From a virus, in the IMG/VR virus record IMGVR_UViG_3300042324_002009, positions 1 to 64,000 of that record: DNA of 64,000 bases. One strand, 5' to 3'. Made by a program: the position numbers and the translations under genes. Below, piece by piece: positions 1 through 7,889 of the stretch. The stretch's first letter is position 1, and every line of letters begins with the position of its first letter. Below the pieces are notes generated by a model that was not told the origin of the DNA, did no database searches, and saw only the letters and a list, made by a program, of their open reading frames with translations.

Positions 1-1
1 T

Positions 2-97
2 AAAGCTGGAGATTTTGATATTATTGCAGTAAATGACAAAACTAAACCAGAAGAGTCATTAATTTATTCAGGAACAGTAGAAACAACTAAATCCTAA
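2..97 (+). CDS. 3' end of an unidentified gene (partial)
   Basis: The window opens inside a plus-strand reading frame that gives about 31 C-terminal residues and ends in TAA at 95-97. The visible tail is polar and acidic (for example AVNDKTKPEES) and ends in TTKS. No family can be named from so little. It is followed at once by a rho-independent terminator that meets the minus-strand block head-on. This supports a real gene end rather than a chance frame. Confidence 0.55.
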   Translation, partial: KAGDFDIIAVNDKTKPEESLIYSGTVETTKS

Positions 98-120
98 GTT
101 TTAAAAGTATATTAAATTAG

Positions 121-145
121 AAAGGGGATTTATTGCCCCTTTTTT
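121..145 (+). terminator. Rho-independent terminator between convergent genes
   Basis: A 7-bp stem AAAGGGG/CCCCTTT (121-127 with 136-142) has an 8-nt loop and a run of T at 140-145. The T run suits plus-strand transcripts. The stop codon of the convergent minus-strand gene (130-132) lies inside the loop, so the two transcription units share this element. Confidence 0.8.
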
Positions 146-531
146 ATTGTGTCTACTCCAGCAAGGTCCCCAATCTCTAATTCTGAATCAATTAGATGTG
201 GAACAAAGTCGATTGTTGTGTATGCAGTATTTAAGAACTTAACTGTATTGTTAATGTTACTTGCACTTAGTCCAGCATTAACATAAATTATTCGATTATA
301 TTTTCGATTTCTTACGTTAATAGCCTTATCTATTAATTTCTTAATTTCGTAATTAATTAAGAATGACTGTATTTTGTTAGGAACTAGAATGTCCTGATCA
401 AATTTTTCTTTAATGATTTTATTTACGTTTAGTAAGTAATCACATTTTTGTTTTTTAATAAAAATTTGAATGAATTGTTTTTGATCCTTTACGAAAATTA
501 TTTCGAGAGTACGATCTACTGAATCTATCAT
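130..531 (-). CDS. Hypothetical protein, 133 aa
   Basis: Not recognised. The protein is Lys/Ile/Asn-rich, with a basic central part and a more acidic C-terminus (around SELEIGDLAGVD). A hydrophobic stretch near residues 82-90 (RIIYVNAGLSAS) could be a beta strand and turn. There is no signal peptide or clear membrane helix. Its ATG overlaps the TGA of the upstream dCMP deaminase gene by 4 nt (ATGA), so it is probably translationally coupled and is the last gene of the nucleotide operon. Its stop codon sits in the loop of the shared terminator. Any role in nucleotide metabolism rests on position only. Confidence 0.7.
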   Translation of the reverse strand: MIDSVDRTLEIIFVKDQKQFIQIFIKKQKCDYLLNVNKIIKEKFDQDILVPNKIQSFLINYEIKKLIDKAINVRNRKYNRIIYVNAGLSASNINNTVKFLNTAYTTIDFVPHLIDSELEIGDLAGVDTIKKGQ

Positions 532-983
532 ATTGAATCATGGTCGATTTTTTTAACCTCAATTCCAGCACGACGTAAAAAATCTAAGCCATTTATATCT
601 CGATATTCTTCAAGATATACAACTCGTTTAATACCTGATTGTAGAATTAATTTGCTACAGTCAGTACATGGGGAATAGGTAATATATAAGGTTGCACCAT
701 CACTACTTTGGGTAGATTTAGCGACTTTTGCTAATGCATTGGATTCGGCATGTAAAACATACCATTTAGTTTTATATTCTTTAAAAGAACCATCTTCATT
801 ATTAATAGCTTCTTCACATTCATTTTCAAAACCAGAAGGAGTTCCATTAAACCCATCTGATATGATTGTATTATTTTTTACAATTAATGCACCAACTTTT
901 TTTCTAGTTGCATGAGATAGCTCTGCCCAAACTTGGGCCATTTTAATGTAGGCTATATCTATTTTATGTTGCTTTTGATACAT
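528..983 (-). CDS. cd: dCMP deaminase (T4 cd-like)
   Basis: Zinc-dependent deoxycytidylate deaminase of 151 aa. The family converts dCMP to dUMP, which feeds dTMP synthesis. The cytidine deaminase signature is intact: H78-A-E80 (zinc ligand and catalytic Glu) and P105-C106-T-D-C109 (the other two zinc ligands). The N-terminal part with KVGALIVKNNTIISDGFNGTP is typical of phage dCMP deaminases. The gene lies 2 nt downstream of the thymidylate synthase/hydroxymethylase gene and overlaps the next gene by 4 nt, so it is in an operon. Length is close to other deaminases of this class (T4 cd is somewhat longer). Confidence 0.92.
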   Translation of the reverse strand: MYQKQHKIDIAYIKMAQVWAELSHATRKKVGALIVKNNTIISDGFNGTPSGFENECEEAINNEDGSFKEYKTKWYVLHAESNALAKVAKSTQSSDGATLYITYSPCTDCSKLILQSGIKRVVYLEEYRDINGLDFLRRAGIEVKKIDHDSI

Positions 984-985
984 TC

Positions 986-1870
986 TTATTTAGATTGAAA
1001 AGTTTTATCATATATCCATTTAAAAATATCTTCTCCATCTTGGAATAGGATAATATCATTGGACTCTGAGGTGATTGCATTAAATAAGGTTTTAAAATCA
1101 GAGGTTTGACTGCCATCTATTTCAATTAAGTCTGATACGATTGGCGGTAGTGTTATTGAGGTAAATGGTTCAGCTAGCATTCTTGAAGCAAGGTCATAGT
1201 GTCTATCATAGACGTGATATGAATTTGCAACATGAGTATAGGTCCCTAATTCAAGATCTGGATAAAAATGCTTTAGATGAGATAAGATTTGCATTTGTAA
1301 TGAACAAAAGAAGGCTACGTCGGTTGCAGTACCCCAGATTGCATCATTACTTCTCATAAATACACTCATATAAAGTTTATTTTGTCTGATATGTAAATTT
1401 GCATACATTGTACAAACAAAATCTTTATTTGAAGAATATTGGTGTTTTGGTTTATTAAAGTGTAGTACGGCCTGTCTGGTATTCTGATCAGTTGCTAAGC
1501 TTTGAATTGCCCATTGGTATTGACTAATTGCGTGCTCATTTTTTTCAGTAAATATTAGGTTTCCATATGCTGAATTGACAGTTCCATCGATATTTTGAAT
1601 TTCTTCCCAGAACTTTGCCCATTTTGAAATAAATGCTGAATCATTACGGCCTGCATAATACCATAAAAACTCAGCCGCAATATATTTCTGCTGAGAACCT
1701 CTAACTGAATTTTCGTAAAGACACTGAGTTGGGTCTTCAATAACTAGAGCAACATCTAGTAATTCTTTACTAGTCGTGCCTCGTGCATTATTAACAAGTC
1801 CATAAGTTAATAAAAACTTAATAGAATCACGATATGCATCAGCAAATGTTAAACCTTTAAATATTATCAT
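986..1870 (-). CDS. Thymidylate synthase / dCMP hydroxymethylase family protein
   Basis: Folate-dependent pyrimidine C5-methyl or hydroxymethyl transferase of 294 aa. Visible features are the phosphate-binding R132 (TRQAV), catalytic C153 in DFVCTMYANLHIR, the RSND motif at 173-176 and H219/Y221 in YHVYDRH. The catalytic segment resembles T4 gp42 (dCMP hydroxymethylase) more than T4 Td, which has PPCHMFYQF. At the position where thymidylate synthases carry the Asn that reads uracil, this protein has D184 (GTATDVAFF). T4 gp42 also has Asp there, and it selects cytosine. The neighbouring dCMP deaminase and the dUTPase in the window would supply dUMP, which argues for a normal synthase. The exact substrate is unresolved. 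Confidence 0.85.
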   Translation of the reverse strand: MIIFKGLTFADAYRDSIKFLLTYGLVNNARGTTSKELLDVALVIEDPTQCLYENSVRGSQQKYIAAEFLWYYAGRNDSAFISKWAKFWEEIQNIDGTVNSAYGNLIFTEKNEHAISQYQWAIQSLATDQNTRQAVLHFNKPKHQYSSNKDFVCTMYANLHIRQNKLYMSVFMRSNDAIWGTATDVAFFCSLQMQILSHLKHFYPDLELGTYTHVANSYHVYDRHYDLASRMLAEPFTSITLPPIVSDLIEIDGSQTSDFKTLFNAITSESNDIILFQDGEDIFKWIYDKTFQSK

Positions 1871-1930
1871 ATTGTTTGTTAATTTTAATCAAACTCACCG
1901 TTAGATCTTATTAATATACTATGAAAATGA

Positions 1931-1958
1931 AAAAGGGTTAACTTAGTTAAGCCCTTTT
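1931..1958 (-). terminator. Terminator at end of the gp46/gp47 operon
   Basis: A long hairpin pairs AAAAGGGTTAAC (1931-1942) with GTTAA-G-CCCTTTT (1946-1958), with one bulged G and a 3-nt loop. On the minus strand it is followed by a T-rich tract (TTTTTCATTTT). The loop is the stop codon of the small membrane protein gene (1943-1945). Minus-strand transcription of the deaminase and synthase genes probably restarts downstream of it. Confidence 0.75.
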
Positions 1959-2047
1959 GCCATTAGCAGTATGAGTCCAGCAAACCATATGAGTATTATT
2001 GTAATAACTGCAATGTCTTTGAATTTAGATTTTTTAGATTTTTTCAT
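1943..2047 (-). CDS. Small predicted single-span membrane protein, 34 aa
   Basis: A short ATG-started frame lies 11 nt after the gp46 stop. It has about ten basic/polar residues (MKKSKKSKFK), one hydrophobic helix of about 20 residues (IAVITIILIWFAGLILLMA) and KGLN at the end. The charge pattern predicts the N-terminus in the cytoplasm. It is last in the operon and its stop codon forms the loop of the terminator hairpin. Real-gene evidence is the tight spacing, a coherent membrane topology and the terminator fit. Function is unknown; small membrane proteins of phages often act on host membrane functions, but nothing specific can be claimed. Confidence 0.6.
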   Translation of the reverse strand: MKKSKKSKFKDIAVITIILIWFAGLILLMAKGLN

Positions 2048-2058
2048 GGGTTTATGTA

Positions 2059-3720
2059 TTAAATGATGGTTAGGTCTGAGAAATGATCAGTATTTTCAAC
2101 TTGGATTTTAGTATCAAAGTATTCTTCTGGCAATGGGTCATGTGAAATTACAAATACTGTCATATTATATTTCTTTGAAAACGTTTTAAGTAGATCAACT
2201 ACTCTAAATATTGAGTCAACGTCTAATGACGAAAATACTTCGTCTAAGAAAAGAAGATTTACTTTATTATGCTTTAGTTTAATTAGTTCAAGAATACATA
2301 AAAGTACAATTAAATTCATTTTCTTTTGTTCTCCAGAAGATAATGAGTCTGGCGAAACTTGCATACCTAAATGAGTAATGATTGGATTAAATTCTAAATC
2401 AAACTCAAATGCAAATTTGAATTCAAGCACCTTTGCTGTTTTTAAGATCTTTTTATTTAATAATGGAATAATTTGACTCATTAGCATACGCTTCATACCA
2501 TTATCAGATAGGATCATTTCCATTTCTTGCGAAACTTTTAATTTTTCAGTTTGAATAGCTAGACTATTACCAGCTGTACCGATTTCAGTTTCAATATTTT
2601 TTATTACTTCAACTAGATGTTTATCTGACGTCTGTTTACCTTGTTGAGATAATTGTTGGATTTCTCTTTTTACTGTAGAGACTTGAGCGTCAATTTTATA
2701 AAATCTATCCTTTGCTTTATTTTGGTTTGACTCTATTGACGATAAGTCAAATTCATTACTCTTAATTGTTTGAGAAATATCAGGAATAGAGGACTCTTGC
2801 GATTCTTTTAATTTTAATAATTTGTCCTTGATTTGACTATGAATTTCATCAGTTAAATCAGATAAACAATGAGGACATTTATTTTTATTGTAAAGATCAA
2901 GCTTCTTTTGTATTTCTGAAATATTTGCTCTAATTGTAGTTAATTCATCACGTGATGTTCTAACCATTGTTTGTATTTTTGAAAGCTCTGTTGTAAAACT
3001 ACCTGCTTCAATTCTAGCAGACTCTTTTAAATCAACTAATTTTTTTAATTCAATATTAAGCTCTTCAATTCTAGCAGTATTAGTTGCTTGAATTTCATTT
3101 TTTAAATTTTCAAGTTGATTAACTGATGATTCTAATAATCTTTGGTTACTTGCAATTGACGATTCAAGTGGAGTAATTTCGCCTTTAACGCGTTTAGTAT
3201 CTTCTTTAGATATTTTAGACATGTCATTAACAATATCTAGTCCAAAAATCTTATCAATAATTTGACGTTTATCTGCTGGGCTTAATTTAACAAAACTTTT
3301 AAAGTCATTTACTGATAAGCTGATTGTGTTTGAGAATACATTAAATGGTAATTTAGTTAATTCCTCTTCAATAAAATCGTCTACTCTTCGTTTATCTGGC
3401 AAATTATATTCAGCTCCATCAATTGAAAGCTTTGAGAAATTGGGTTCAAGACCACGCTCTATATCAATAAGTCTACCATTCCCTGTTGTAAATTTAATTT
3501 GGGTATAAGCATTCTTATTAATTCGGTTTGGGATTTCTTTAGTTTTACGAATTGCTGATTTTCCATAAATTGCAACAGTCAATGCATCAGAAATTGATGA
3601 TTTACCACTGCCGTTTTTACCCTGAACCAAAATTAATCTAGGCTCATCAGTAAATTTAAAAGTCTGTAATTTATTGCCGTATGAGCAAATATTTCTAAAG
3701 GAAAATTCGTGTATCTTCAT
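2059..3720 (-). CDS. 46: gp46-like recombination nuclease subunit (SbcC/Rad50-like ATPase)
   Basis: ATPase subunit of the phage Mre11/Rad50-type complex. With gp47 it resects DNA ends for recombination-dependent replication. The 553 aa show Walker A at about 34-42 (GKNGSGKSS), a coiled coil interrupted by a zinc hook C282-P-H-C285, the ABC signature LSSGEQ at 460-465, Walker B LLFLDE at 489-494 and a D-loop SSLD at 497-500. Length matches T4 gp46 (about 560). Its ATG overlaps the TAA of the upstream SET-like gene by one base (TAATG), giving translational coupling in a gp47-SET-gp46 operon. Confidence 0.95.
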   Translation of the reverse strand: MKIHEFSFRNICSYGNKLQTFKFTDEPRLILVQGKNGSGKSSISDALTVAIYGKSAIRKTKEIPNRINKNAYTQIKFTTGNGRLIDIERGLEPNFSKLSIDGAEYNLPDKRRVDDFIEEELTKLPFNVFSNTISLSVNDFKSFVKLSPADKRQIIDKIFGLDIVNDMSKISKEDTKRVKGEITPLESSIASNQRLLESSVNQLENLKNEIQATNTARIEELNIELKKLVDLKESARIEAGSFTTELSKIQTMVRTSRDELTTIRANISEIQKKLDLYNKNKCPHCLSDLTDEIHSQIKDKLLKLKESQESSIPDISQTIKSNEFDLSSIESNQNKAKDRFYKIDAQVSTVKREIQQLSQQGKQTSDKHLVEVIKNIETEIGTAGNSLAIQTEKLKVSQEMEMILSDNGMKRMLMSQIIPLLNKKILKTAKVLEFKFAFEFDLEFNPIITHLGMQVSPDSLSSGEQKKMNLIVLLCILELIKLKHNKVNLLFLDEVFSSLDVDSIFRVVDLLKTFSKKYNMTVFVISHDPLPEEYFDTKIQVENTDHFSDLTII

Positions 3721-4214
3721 TAATTTAAAAAATAGGTAAGTTCTTGATCTGGGTCAATATCTTGTACTGTATAGAATTTATATAGTTTTTTCTCAGAATC
3801 ATAATCCCAATTGATATTAGGAGACGTGGATTTTCTGTAAATTGAGCCAAAGCCTAATAGGATTGCATGAGAATCGATATGCAACATTTTATTTGGATTG
3901 ATTACATCATATACAATTGCTTTAAATTGCTCTGCTGAAATAAGACCGCGATCTAGCCTCTCCTGTAAATTAAGATCTGCCAGTTTTTCAGCAATCTCGC
4001 GCTCTTTATTAAGACCGTCTGGATTAACAAACAGCCGGTTATCTAATACTTGATCGTGGTTTTTAAGTAAAAGTTGAGTTTTTTGGCTTATTGGAATCCA
4101 TGCACAAAACTCAATGGTTGAATTTCTATAAATTTGAGCACTACTAAATACGCCAAATTCTTTAGAATTTATAGGCTTTACATATAAACTAGATAGGATG
4201 CTTGGGTTACTCAT
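3720..4214 (-). CDS. SET-domain-like protein, 164 aa
   Basis: Pattern resembles a compact SET (protein-lysine methyltransferase) domain. There is an N-terminal GVFSSAQIYRNSTIEFC (21-37), as in the GVFA...GexIE start of SET domains, then a helical insert. The C-terminal core is GFGSIYRKSTSPN (121-133), which corresponds to G-x-LxNHsxxPN, and DQELTYFLN (156-164), which corresponds to GEELTxxYG. The NHS-type motif reads RKS, and the final Tyr/Gly is altered, so activity is uncertain. The gene overlaps gp47 by 8 nt upstream and gp46 by 1 nt downstream. It therefore sits in the middle of the nuclease operon. A degenerate, non-catalytic SET fold is also possible. Confidence 0.6.
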   Translation of the reverse strand: MSNPSILSSLYVKPINSKEFGVFSSAQIYRNSTIEFCAWIPISQKTQLLLKNHDQVLDNRLFVNPDGLNKEREIAEKLADLNLQERLDRGLISAEQFKAIVYDVINPNKMLHIDSHAILLGFGSIYRKSTSPNINWDYDSEKKLYKFYTVQDIDPDQELTYFLN

Positions 4215-5319
4215 CGGCTGATTGTTGTTTTACTAAATTATGAATTTCTATAAATTTTTGAGCTAATTCAGTTTTAAAAGTTTGTGAATAGTCTTTTGTC
4301 TTTATGTAGCTTTTAAATATATCAATAACATTAAATTGATCTTCTGGATTAAAGTCAGTTGAGGTAGACTCATCTGTTACCTGATCGACATATGTAAAAA
4401 ATTCAACTTTTCTATGAGTTGATTTTGAAATAAGTTCCAAAAATCTAGTTACTGAGAATTTATTAACAAAATTTACACTAATCATAATATCAACAAATGA
4501 ATTATTTAATTTTTCAATTACGTCATTTGCTGGCATTTCCAATAGTTCAAATATATCAAATTTCTTATAGACTGGAGATTGAGTATTTTCAATAAATTTC
4601 TCAGTTAATTTTTGAGAAGACACATCTAATTGATAAAAACCTTTAGTATTATCACGATCTCCTCTATCCATTTGGTATGGTGTTCCAGTATAGAGAACAT
4701 TTTTAAATTCTTGACGATGATGAATATGGCCAGCATAAACACGTTTATAAGAAGATAACATATCTACTTCAATTCCATGTTCAACCTTTGTCCATTTATT
4801 AAAGCTAAGACCCTTAATGTCTGCATGACAAATAATATATTCACATAAATCTTTGTGGTCAGTTATTATTTGGTTTAAACGATTAGTGTCTTCAACCCAA
4901 GGTAACATTAAAAAGTTATGGGAACCGTTAATTGTAATAATTTCAGGATTTTCAAATACATGAATATTATCAGCAATATGTGAAATTGCTTTTAAAGAGT
5001 GAACAACGTTTCTATCTTTATAATAGACGTCATGGTTTCCAATAATGATATAGATACCTCTTTTAAATTTCTCAGAAAGCTTTTTAAAAATAGTTAAGGC
5101 TTCATCGTGTACTCGAACATTAATTGATTCACGCGAATGAAATACGTCGCCTTCTAAAAATAACACATCTCGGTCTTCATCAAAATCTTCATCTACTTTA
5201 TTAATTAAAAAGTCCAATAGAAAATCCTTTTGTATTTGAATCCATTCTATTGAATTATTTTTTATTCCTAAATGTAAATCACCAACTAGTGTTATTTTTC
5301 GAATATTTGTAAGCTTCAT
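4207..5319 (-). CDS. 47: gp47-like nuclease subunit (SbcD/Mre11-like)
   Basis: Metallophosphoesterase nuclease of 370 aa, partner of gp46. The family motifs are in order: GDLHLG with D14/H16, LEGDVFH with D58, IIGNHDVYY with N95/H96, CHADIKG in the middle and GHIHHRQEF with two metal-ligand His residues, followed by YTGTPYQMDRGD. Length is slightly above T4 gp47 (about 340). It lies 1 nt downstream of the 223-aa acidic protein gene and overlaps the SET-like gene by 8 nt. The C-terminal third (residues 230-370) lacks obvious motifs and is probably the gp46-binding part. Confidence 0.95.
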   Translation of the reverse strand: MKLTNIRKITLVGDLHLGIKNNSIEWIQIQKDFLLDFLINKVDEDFDEDRDVLFLEGDVFHSRESINVRVHDEALTIFKKLSEKFKRGIYIIIGNHDVYYKDRNVVHSLKAISHIADNIHVFENPEIITINGSHNFLMLPWVEDTNRLNQIITDHKDLCEYIICHADIKGLSFNKWTKVEHGIEVDMLSSYKRVYAGHIHHRQEFKNVLYTGTPYQMDRGDRDNTKGFYQLDVSSQKLTEKFIENTQSPVYKKFDIFELLEMPANDVIEKLNNSFVDIMISVNFVNKFSVTRFLELISKSTHRKVEFFTYVDQVTDESTSTDFNPEDQFNVIDIFKSYIKTKDYSQTFKTELAQKFIEIHNLVKQQSADE

Positions 5320-5320
5320 T

Positions 5321-5992
5321 TTAAAATATTTTATAGTTCTTACCCATGCTATCTAAAAATCCGTATTTACTATTTAATTCAACTAACAAAAGTTCCTTAT
5401 TTTCATAAGTTAACATATCGAATATTTTTTTATATTCCATATTAAGAGTTGAAGAAATTGATTCAAGTACTTGGATTGGGCTAATGAATACGGTTGTATT
5501 TGTTCCAGTACTCAACCCATTTAAAATTATACCAAATATTTGGTTAATTTGTACTTTTGTAAATTTCTGCTTTTCAGGCTCATCGCCTAGGATCTCCTGC
5601 AGTTCAGAGCAACCTTTGATAAAGTTATATATGTCTCTTTGTACAATAGTATAGTCTACGTGATCAGAATATCGGTCTGGGTCAGACATTGAATGCGCAG
5701 CTGAACCACTTTCTAACTTAATAGCTGAACCTGAAGTTGGCGAATTATTATCGTCTTCATCATTATGTTCGTATCCTAAATTATAAGTATTTCCAAAAAT
5801 CTTATCATTTCTTTTTAGGTCAGAATAGGCAAGTTTACGGCGTTCTAATTCGTCTTCGTCATAGTCTCCTTCAATTAATCCATCCTCTTCAATAATGTCG
5901 TCTTCGTTGTCAAATTCTAAGGTATCGTCTTGTTCAACGGTTAAATCATTATCTAGATCTGAAAAATCGTCTGGGTGTTTTCTTGGTGCCAT
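5321..5992 (-). CDS. Hypothetical protein with acidic N-terminus, 223 aa
   Basis: Not recognised. Residues 10-60 are extremely acidic (runs such as EDDIIEEDGLIEGDYDEDE). A low-complexity linker follows (residues 75-105), then a more ordered C-terminal half (about 110-223) with predicted helices around FTKVQINQIFGIILNGL. Acidic tails in phage replication proteins often mimic DNA or dock on partner proteins, but this is only an analogy. It sits between the helicase gene (16-nt gap) and gp47 (1-nt gap), so co-expression with replication and recombination genes is likely. Confidence 0.75.
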   Translation of the reverse strand: MAPRKHPDDFSDLDNDLTVEQDDTLEFDNEDDIIEEDGLIEGDYDEDELERRKLAYSDLKRNDKIFGNTYNLGYEHNDEDDNNSPTSGSAIKLESGSAAHSMSDPDRYSDHVDYTIVQRDIYNFIKGCSELQEILGDEPEKQKFTKVQINQIFGIILNGLSTGTNTTVFISPIQVLESISSTLNMEYKKIFDMLTYENKELLLVELNSKYGFLDSMGKNYKIF

Positions 5993-6008
5993 TTGTGTAT
6001 TTGTATTT

Positions 6009-7544
6009 TTATATCGAATTTAGCAGATCATCATAATCCGCAGAAGTTCGATGGGCTTGGACTGGTACTGGCATGGCTAGTGCAACATCCATTGGTATTA
6101 AATTTTGAGGTAAAGTTGTAGTATTCGTATGAGCAGTTTGATATTGAGTTCTCATTTGATTTTCAAGAGACTGAGTATCATCGTCATCTGAATAAAATTC
6201 GCTAGCTGGATCGTATTCTTCAGTTAGTTTAGCAAACTCATAACTCATTCTATACATTTTAAAACTTTCAGTATAGCCACCATCTCTATTTGCAATTAAC
6301 TTAATTTTCATACGCTTTTCCATAGGTCCACGAATTAATCCAAATAGAGAATCTACTGTGTGTACTAGACCAAATGATTCAGCAATATCTGACATACTTA
6401 AGTCCTGATCATCAACTGCATCTCGTTTAATTTGCGTTGCTGTAATAATACACCATTCATTTCGGATTGCAACTGCTCTAAGTTCTTCAGAAATAACCTT
6501 GATCTTTTCATAAGTATTGCCTTGCTCACGAAGAGGTCTCATTAAGTTAATATAGTCAACTACAATTACGGTAAATTTAATTCCAGAATTTTGTTGAACT
6601 TTTAAAAAGTAATTTTCTACATCAATTGCTGAGGCAGTTCCAGTAGGAAATTCCTTAACGATTAATTGGCCAAGCTGAGGCATATCTAACTTAAGCTTTT
6701 GTATTTTACTAGTAACTTCAGACACTTGATTATTATCTAGCATTGAATCATAGTCCTTAAACGGAATGCTTAATATGCTTGAACCAAGCCTCTTCATGTA
6801 TTTACGATCAGACAATTCAAGCGTTCCAATTCCTACATGACAACCTGCCATAAATGCTCTGGCTGCAATATTTGAAAGAACCATTGATTTACCTACTTTA
6901 GGCCTTCCTTGAAAAACTACTAACGTTTTTGGATTCCAACCGCCGCCTAAGGTTTTATCAAAGAATGGGAAGCCTGTTGGATTTCCAATTTTTGAAAGTT
7001 GAACGTGATCAATTGAGGTAAAAAAGTTTAGGCCGGATTCAGCGCTAGTAAATGAAACGTTTAATTTGCTATTAAATTTTTCTCTAACATCATTTGTAAT
7101 TAATTCAACATTCTCCGGATTAATATCGGTTGTCTTTAAATACGACAATACATCAATTACTGATGCATTTAAGTTTTTATAGAAAATAAAAGCTTTTGTG
7201 TATTTAAAAAGAAACTCATAATTATAACTAGATAAGTCTACTTCAAATAGTGAATTAAATTTTTGTTCTGAAATATCTAGATTTGAAAGATTTGCAATTT
7301 GGCGTAATTCATTTCGAGTTGGAATTTTAGAATATTCAATGAACCATTTTTTAGCTTCACGATATAGTCTTTGTAGGGTATCATCGTTAAAGTAATGAGC
7401 TTTAATTAATGGAATAACTTCTCGCTTGTCTAATGAGTCAAAGTTCTTAGGTTTAATGATTACATCATTATCGTCTTCGGTTAGAACAAAGTTAAAAATT
7501 ATTTTTTCGAGAAGCTCAATGTTCTCTTTGAAATCTATCATCAT
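6009..7544 (-). CDS. 41: Replicative DNA helicase (DnaB/T4 gp41-like)
   Basis: Hexameric RecA-fold helicase that unwinds DNA at the fork. The 511 aa contain Walker A GRPKVGKS (213-220), a TLELSD segment (241-246) corresponding to the catalytic-Glu region of DnaB, Walker B VIVVD (326-330) followed by YINLMRP, and a TQIKRDA stretch resembling the TQxxR H3 motif. The N-terminal 170 residues are helical and would form the primase-interacting domain. The protein starts with two Met codons, so the start could be one codon later. A 6-nt gap separates it from the upstream 112-aa gene. T4 gp41 is 475 aa. Confidence 0.92.
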   Translation of the reverse strand: MMIDFKENIELLEKIIFNFVLTEDDNDVIIKPKNFDSLDKREVIPLIKAHYFNDDTLQRLYREAKKWFIEYSKIPTRNELRQIANLSNLDISEQKFNSLFEVDLSSYNYEFLFKYTKAFIFYKNLNASVIDVLSYLKTTDINPENVELITNDVREKFNSKLNVSFTSAESGLNFFTSIDHVQLSKIGNPTGFPFFDKTLGGGWNPKTLVVFQGRPKVGKSMVLSNIAARAFMAGCHVGIGTLELSDRKYMKRLGSSILSIPFKDYDSMLDNNQVSEVTSKIQKLKLDMPQLGQLIVKEFPTGTASAIDVENYFLKVQQNSGIKFTVIVVDYINLMRPLREQGNTYEKIKVISEELRAVAIRNEWCIITATQIKRDAVDDQDLSMSDIAESFGLVHTVDSLFGLIRGPMEKRMKIKLIANRDGGYTESFKMYRMSYEFAKLTEEYDPASEFYSDDDDTQSLENQMRTQYQTAHTNTTTLPQNLIPMDVALAMPVPVQAHRTSADYDDLLNSI

Positions 7545-7550
7545 ATTTTT

Positions 7551-7889
7551 TTAATTCGAAATTATATAAAATTTTAAAAATTCAGATTGGTCAATTATTA
7601 TAAATTCACCTTTCTTAATTAGGATATTGTCTTCTATTAAGTCTTTCATTAATAGTTTTAGTTTTTCTAAAAATTCAGCAGTTAGTTTATCTCCAAATAC
7701 ATATTTTAGAGTCTTTGTTGAAAACTTAATATCTTCTAGGTCAAATTCTTTAGATTTGACTTGAGTAACTTTGACAATGTATGACAGGATATCGAATACA
7801 AAGTCTTGCCTAGTTGGATAGCTAGGCAAGGCTGTATGCGACTCTAGTAAGTATTTAAGAGGAATATTTGGCTGTAATTTAAAGGTCAT
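7551..7889 (-). CDS. Hypothetical protein between uvsX and helicase genes, 112 aa
   Basis: Not recognised. It is a small mixed alpha/beta protein. The C-terminal half, helices around LTAEFLEKLKLLMKDLIEDNILIKK followed by short strands (EFIIIDQ), has the feel of a winged-helix fold. Its start overlaps the end of uvsX by 11 nt and it ends 6 nt before the helicase gene, so it is tightly embedded in the replication operon. A helicase-loader or mediator role (T4 gp59 or UvsY equivalents) would suit the position, but no sequence motif supports it. Confidence 0.7.
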   Translation of the reverse strand: MTFKLQPNIPLKYLLESHTALPSYPTRQDFVFDILSYIVKVTQVKSKEFDLEDIKFSTKTLKYVFGDKLTAEFLEKLKLLMKDLIEDNILIKKGEFIIIDQSEFLKFYIISN

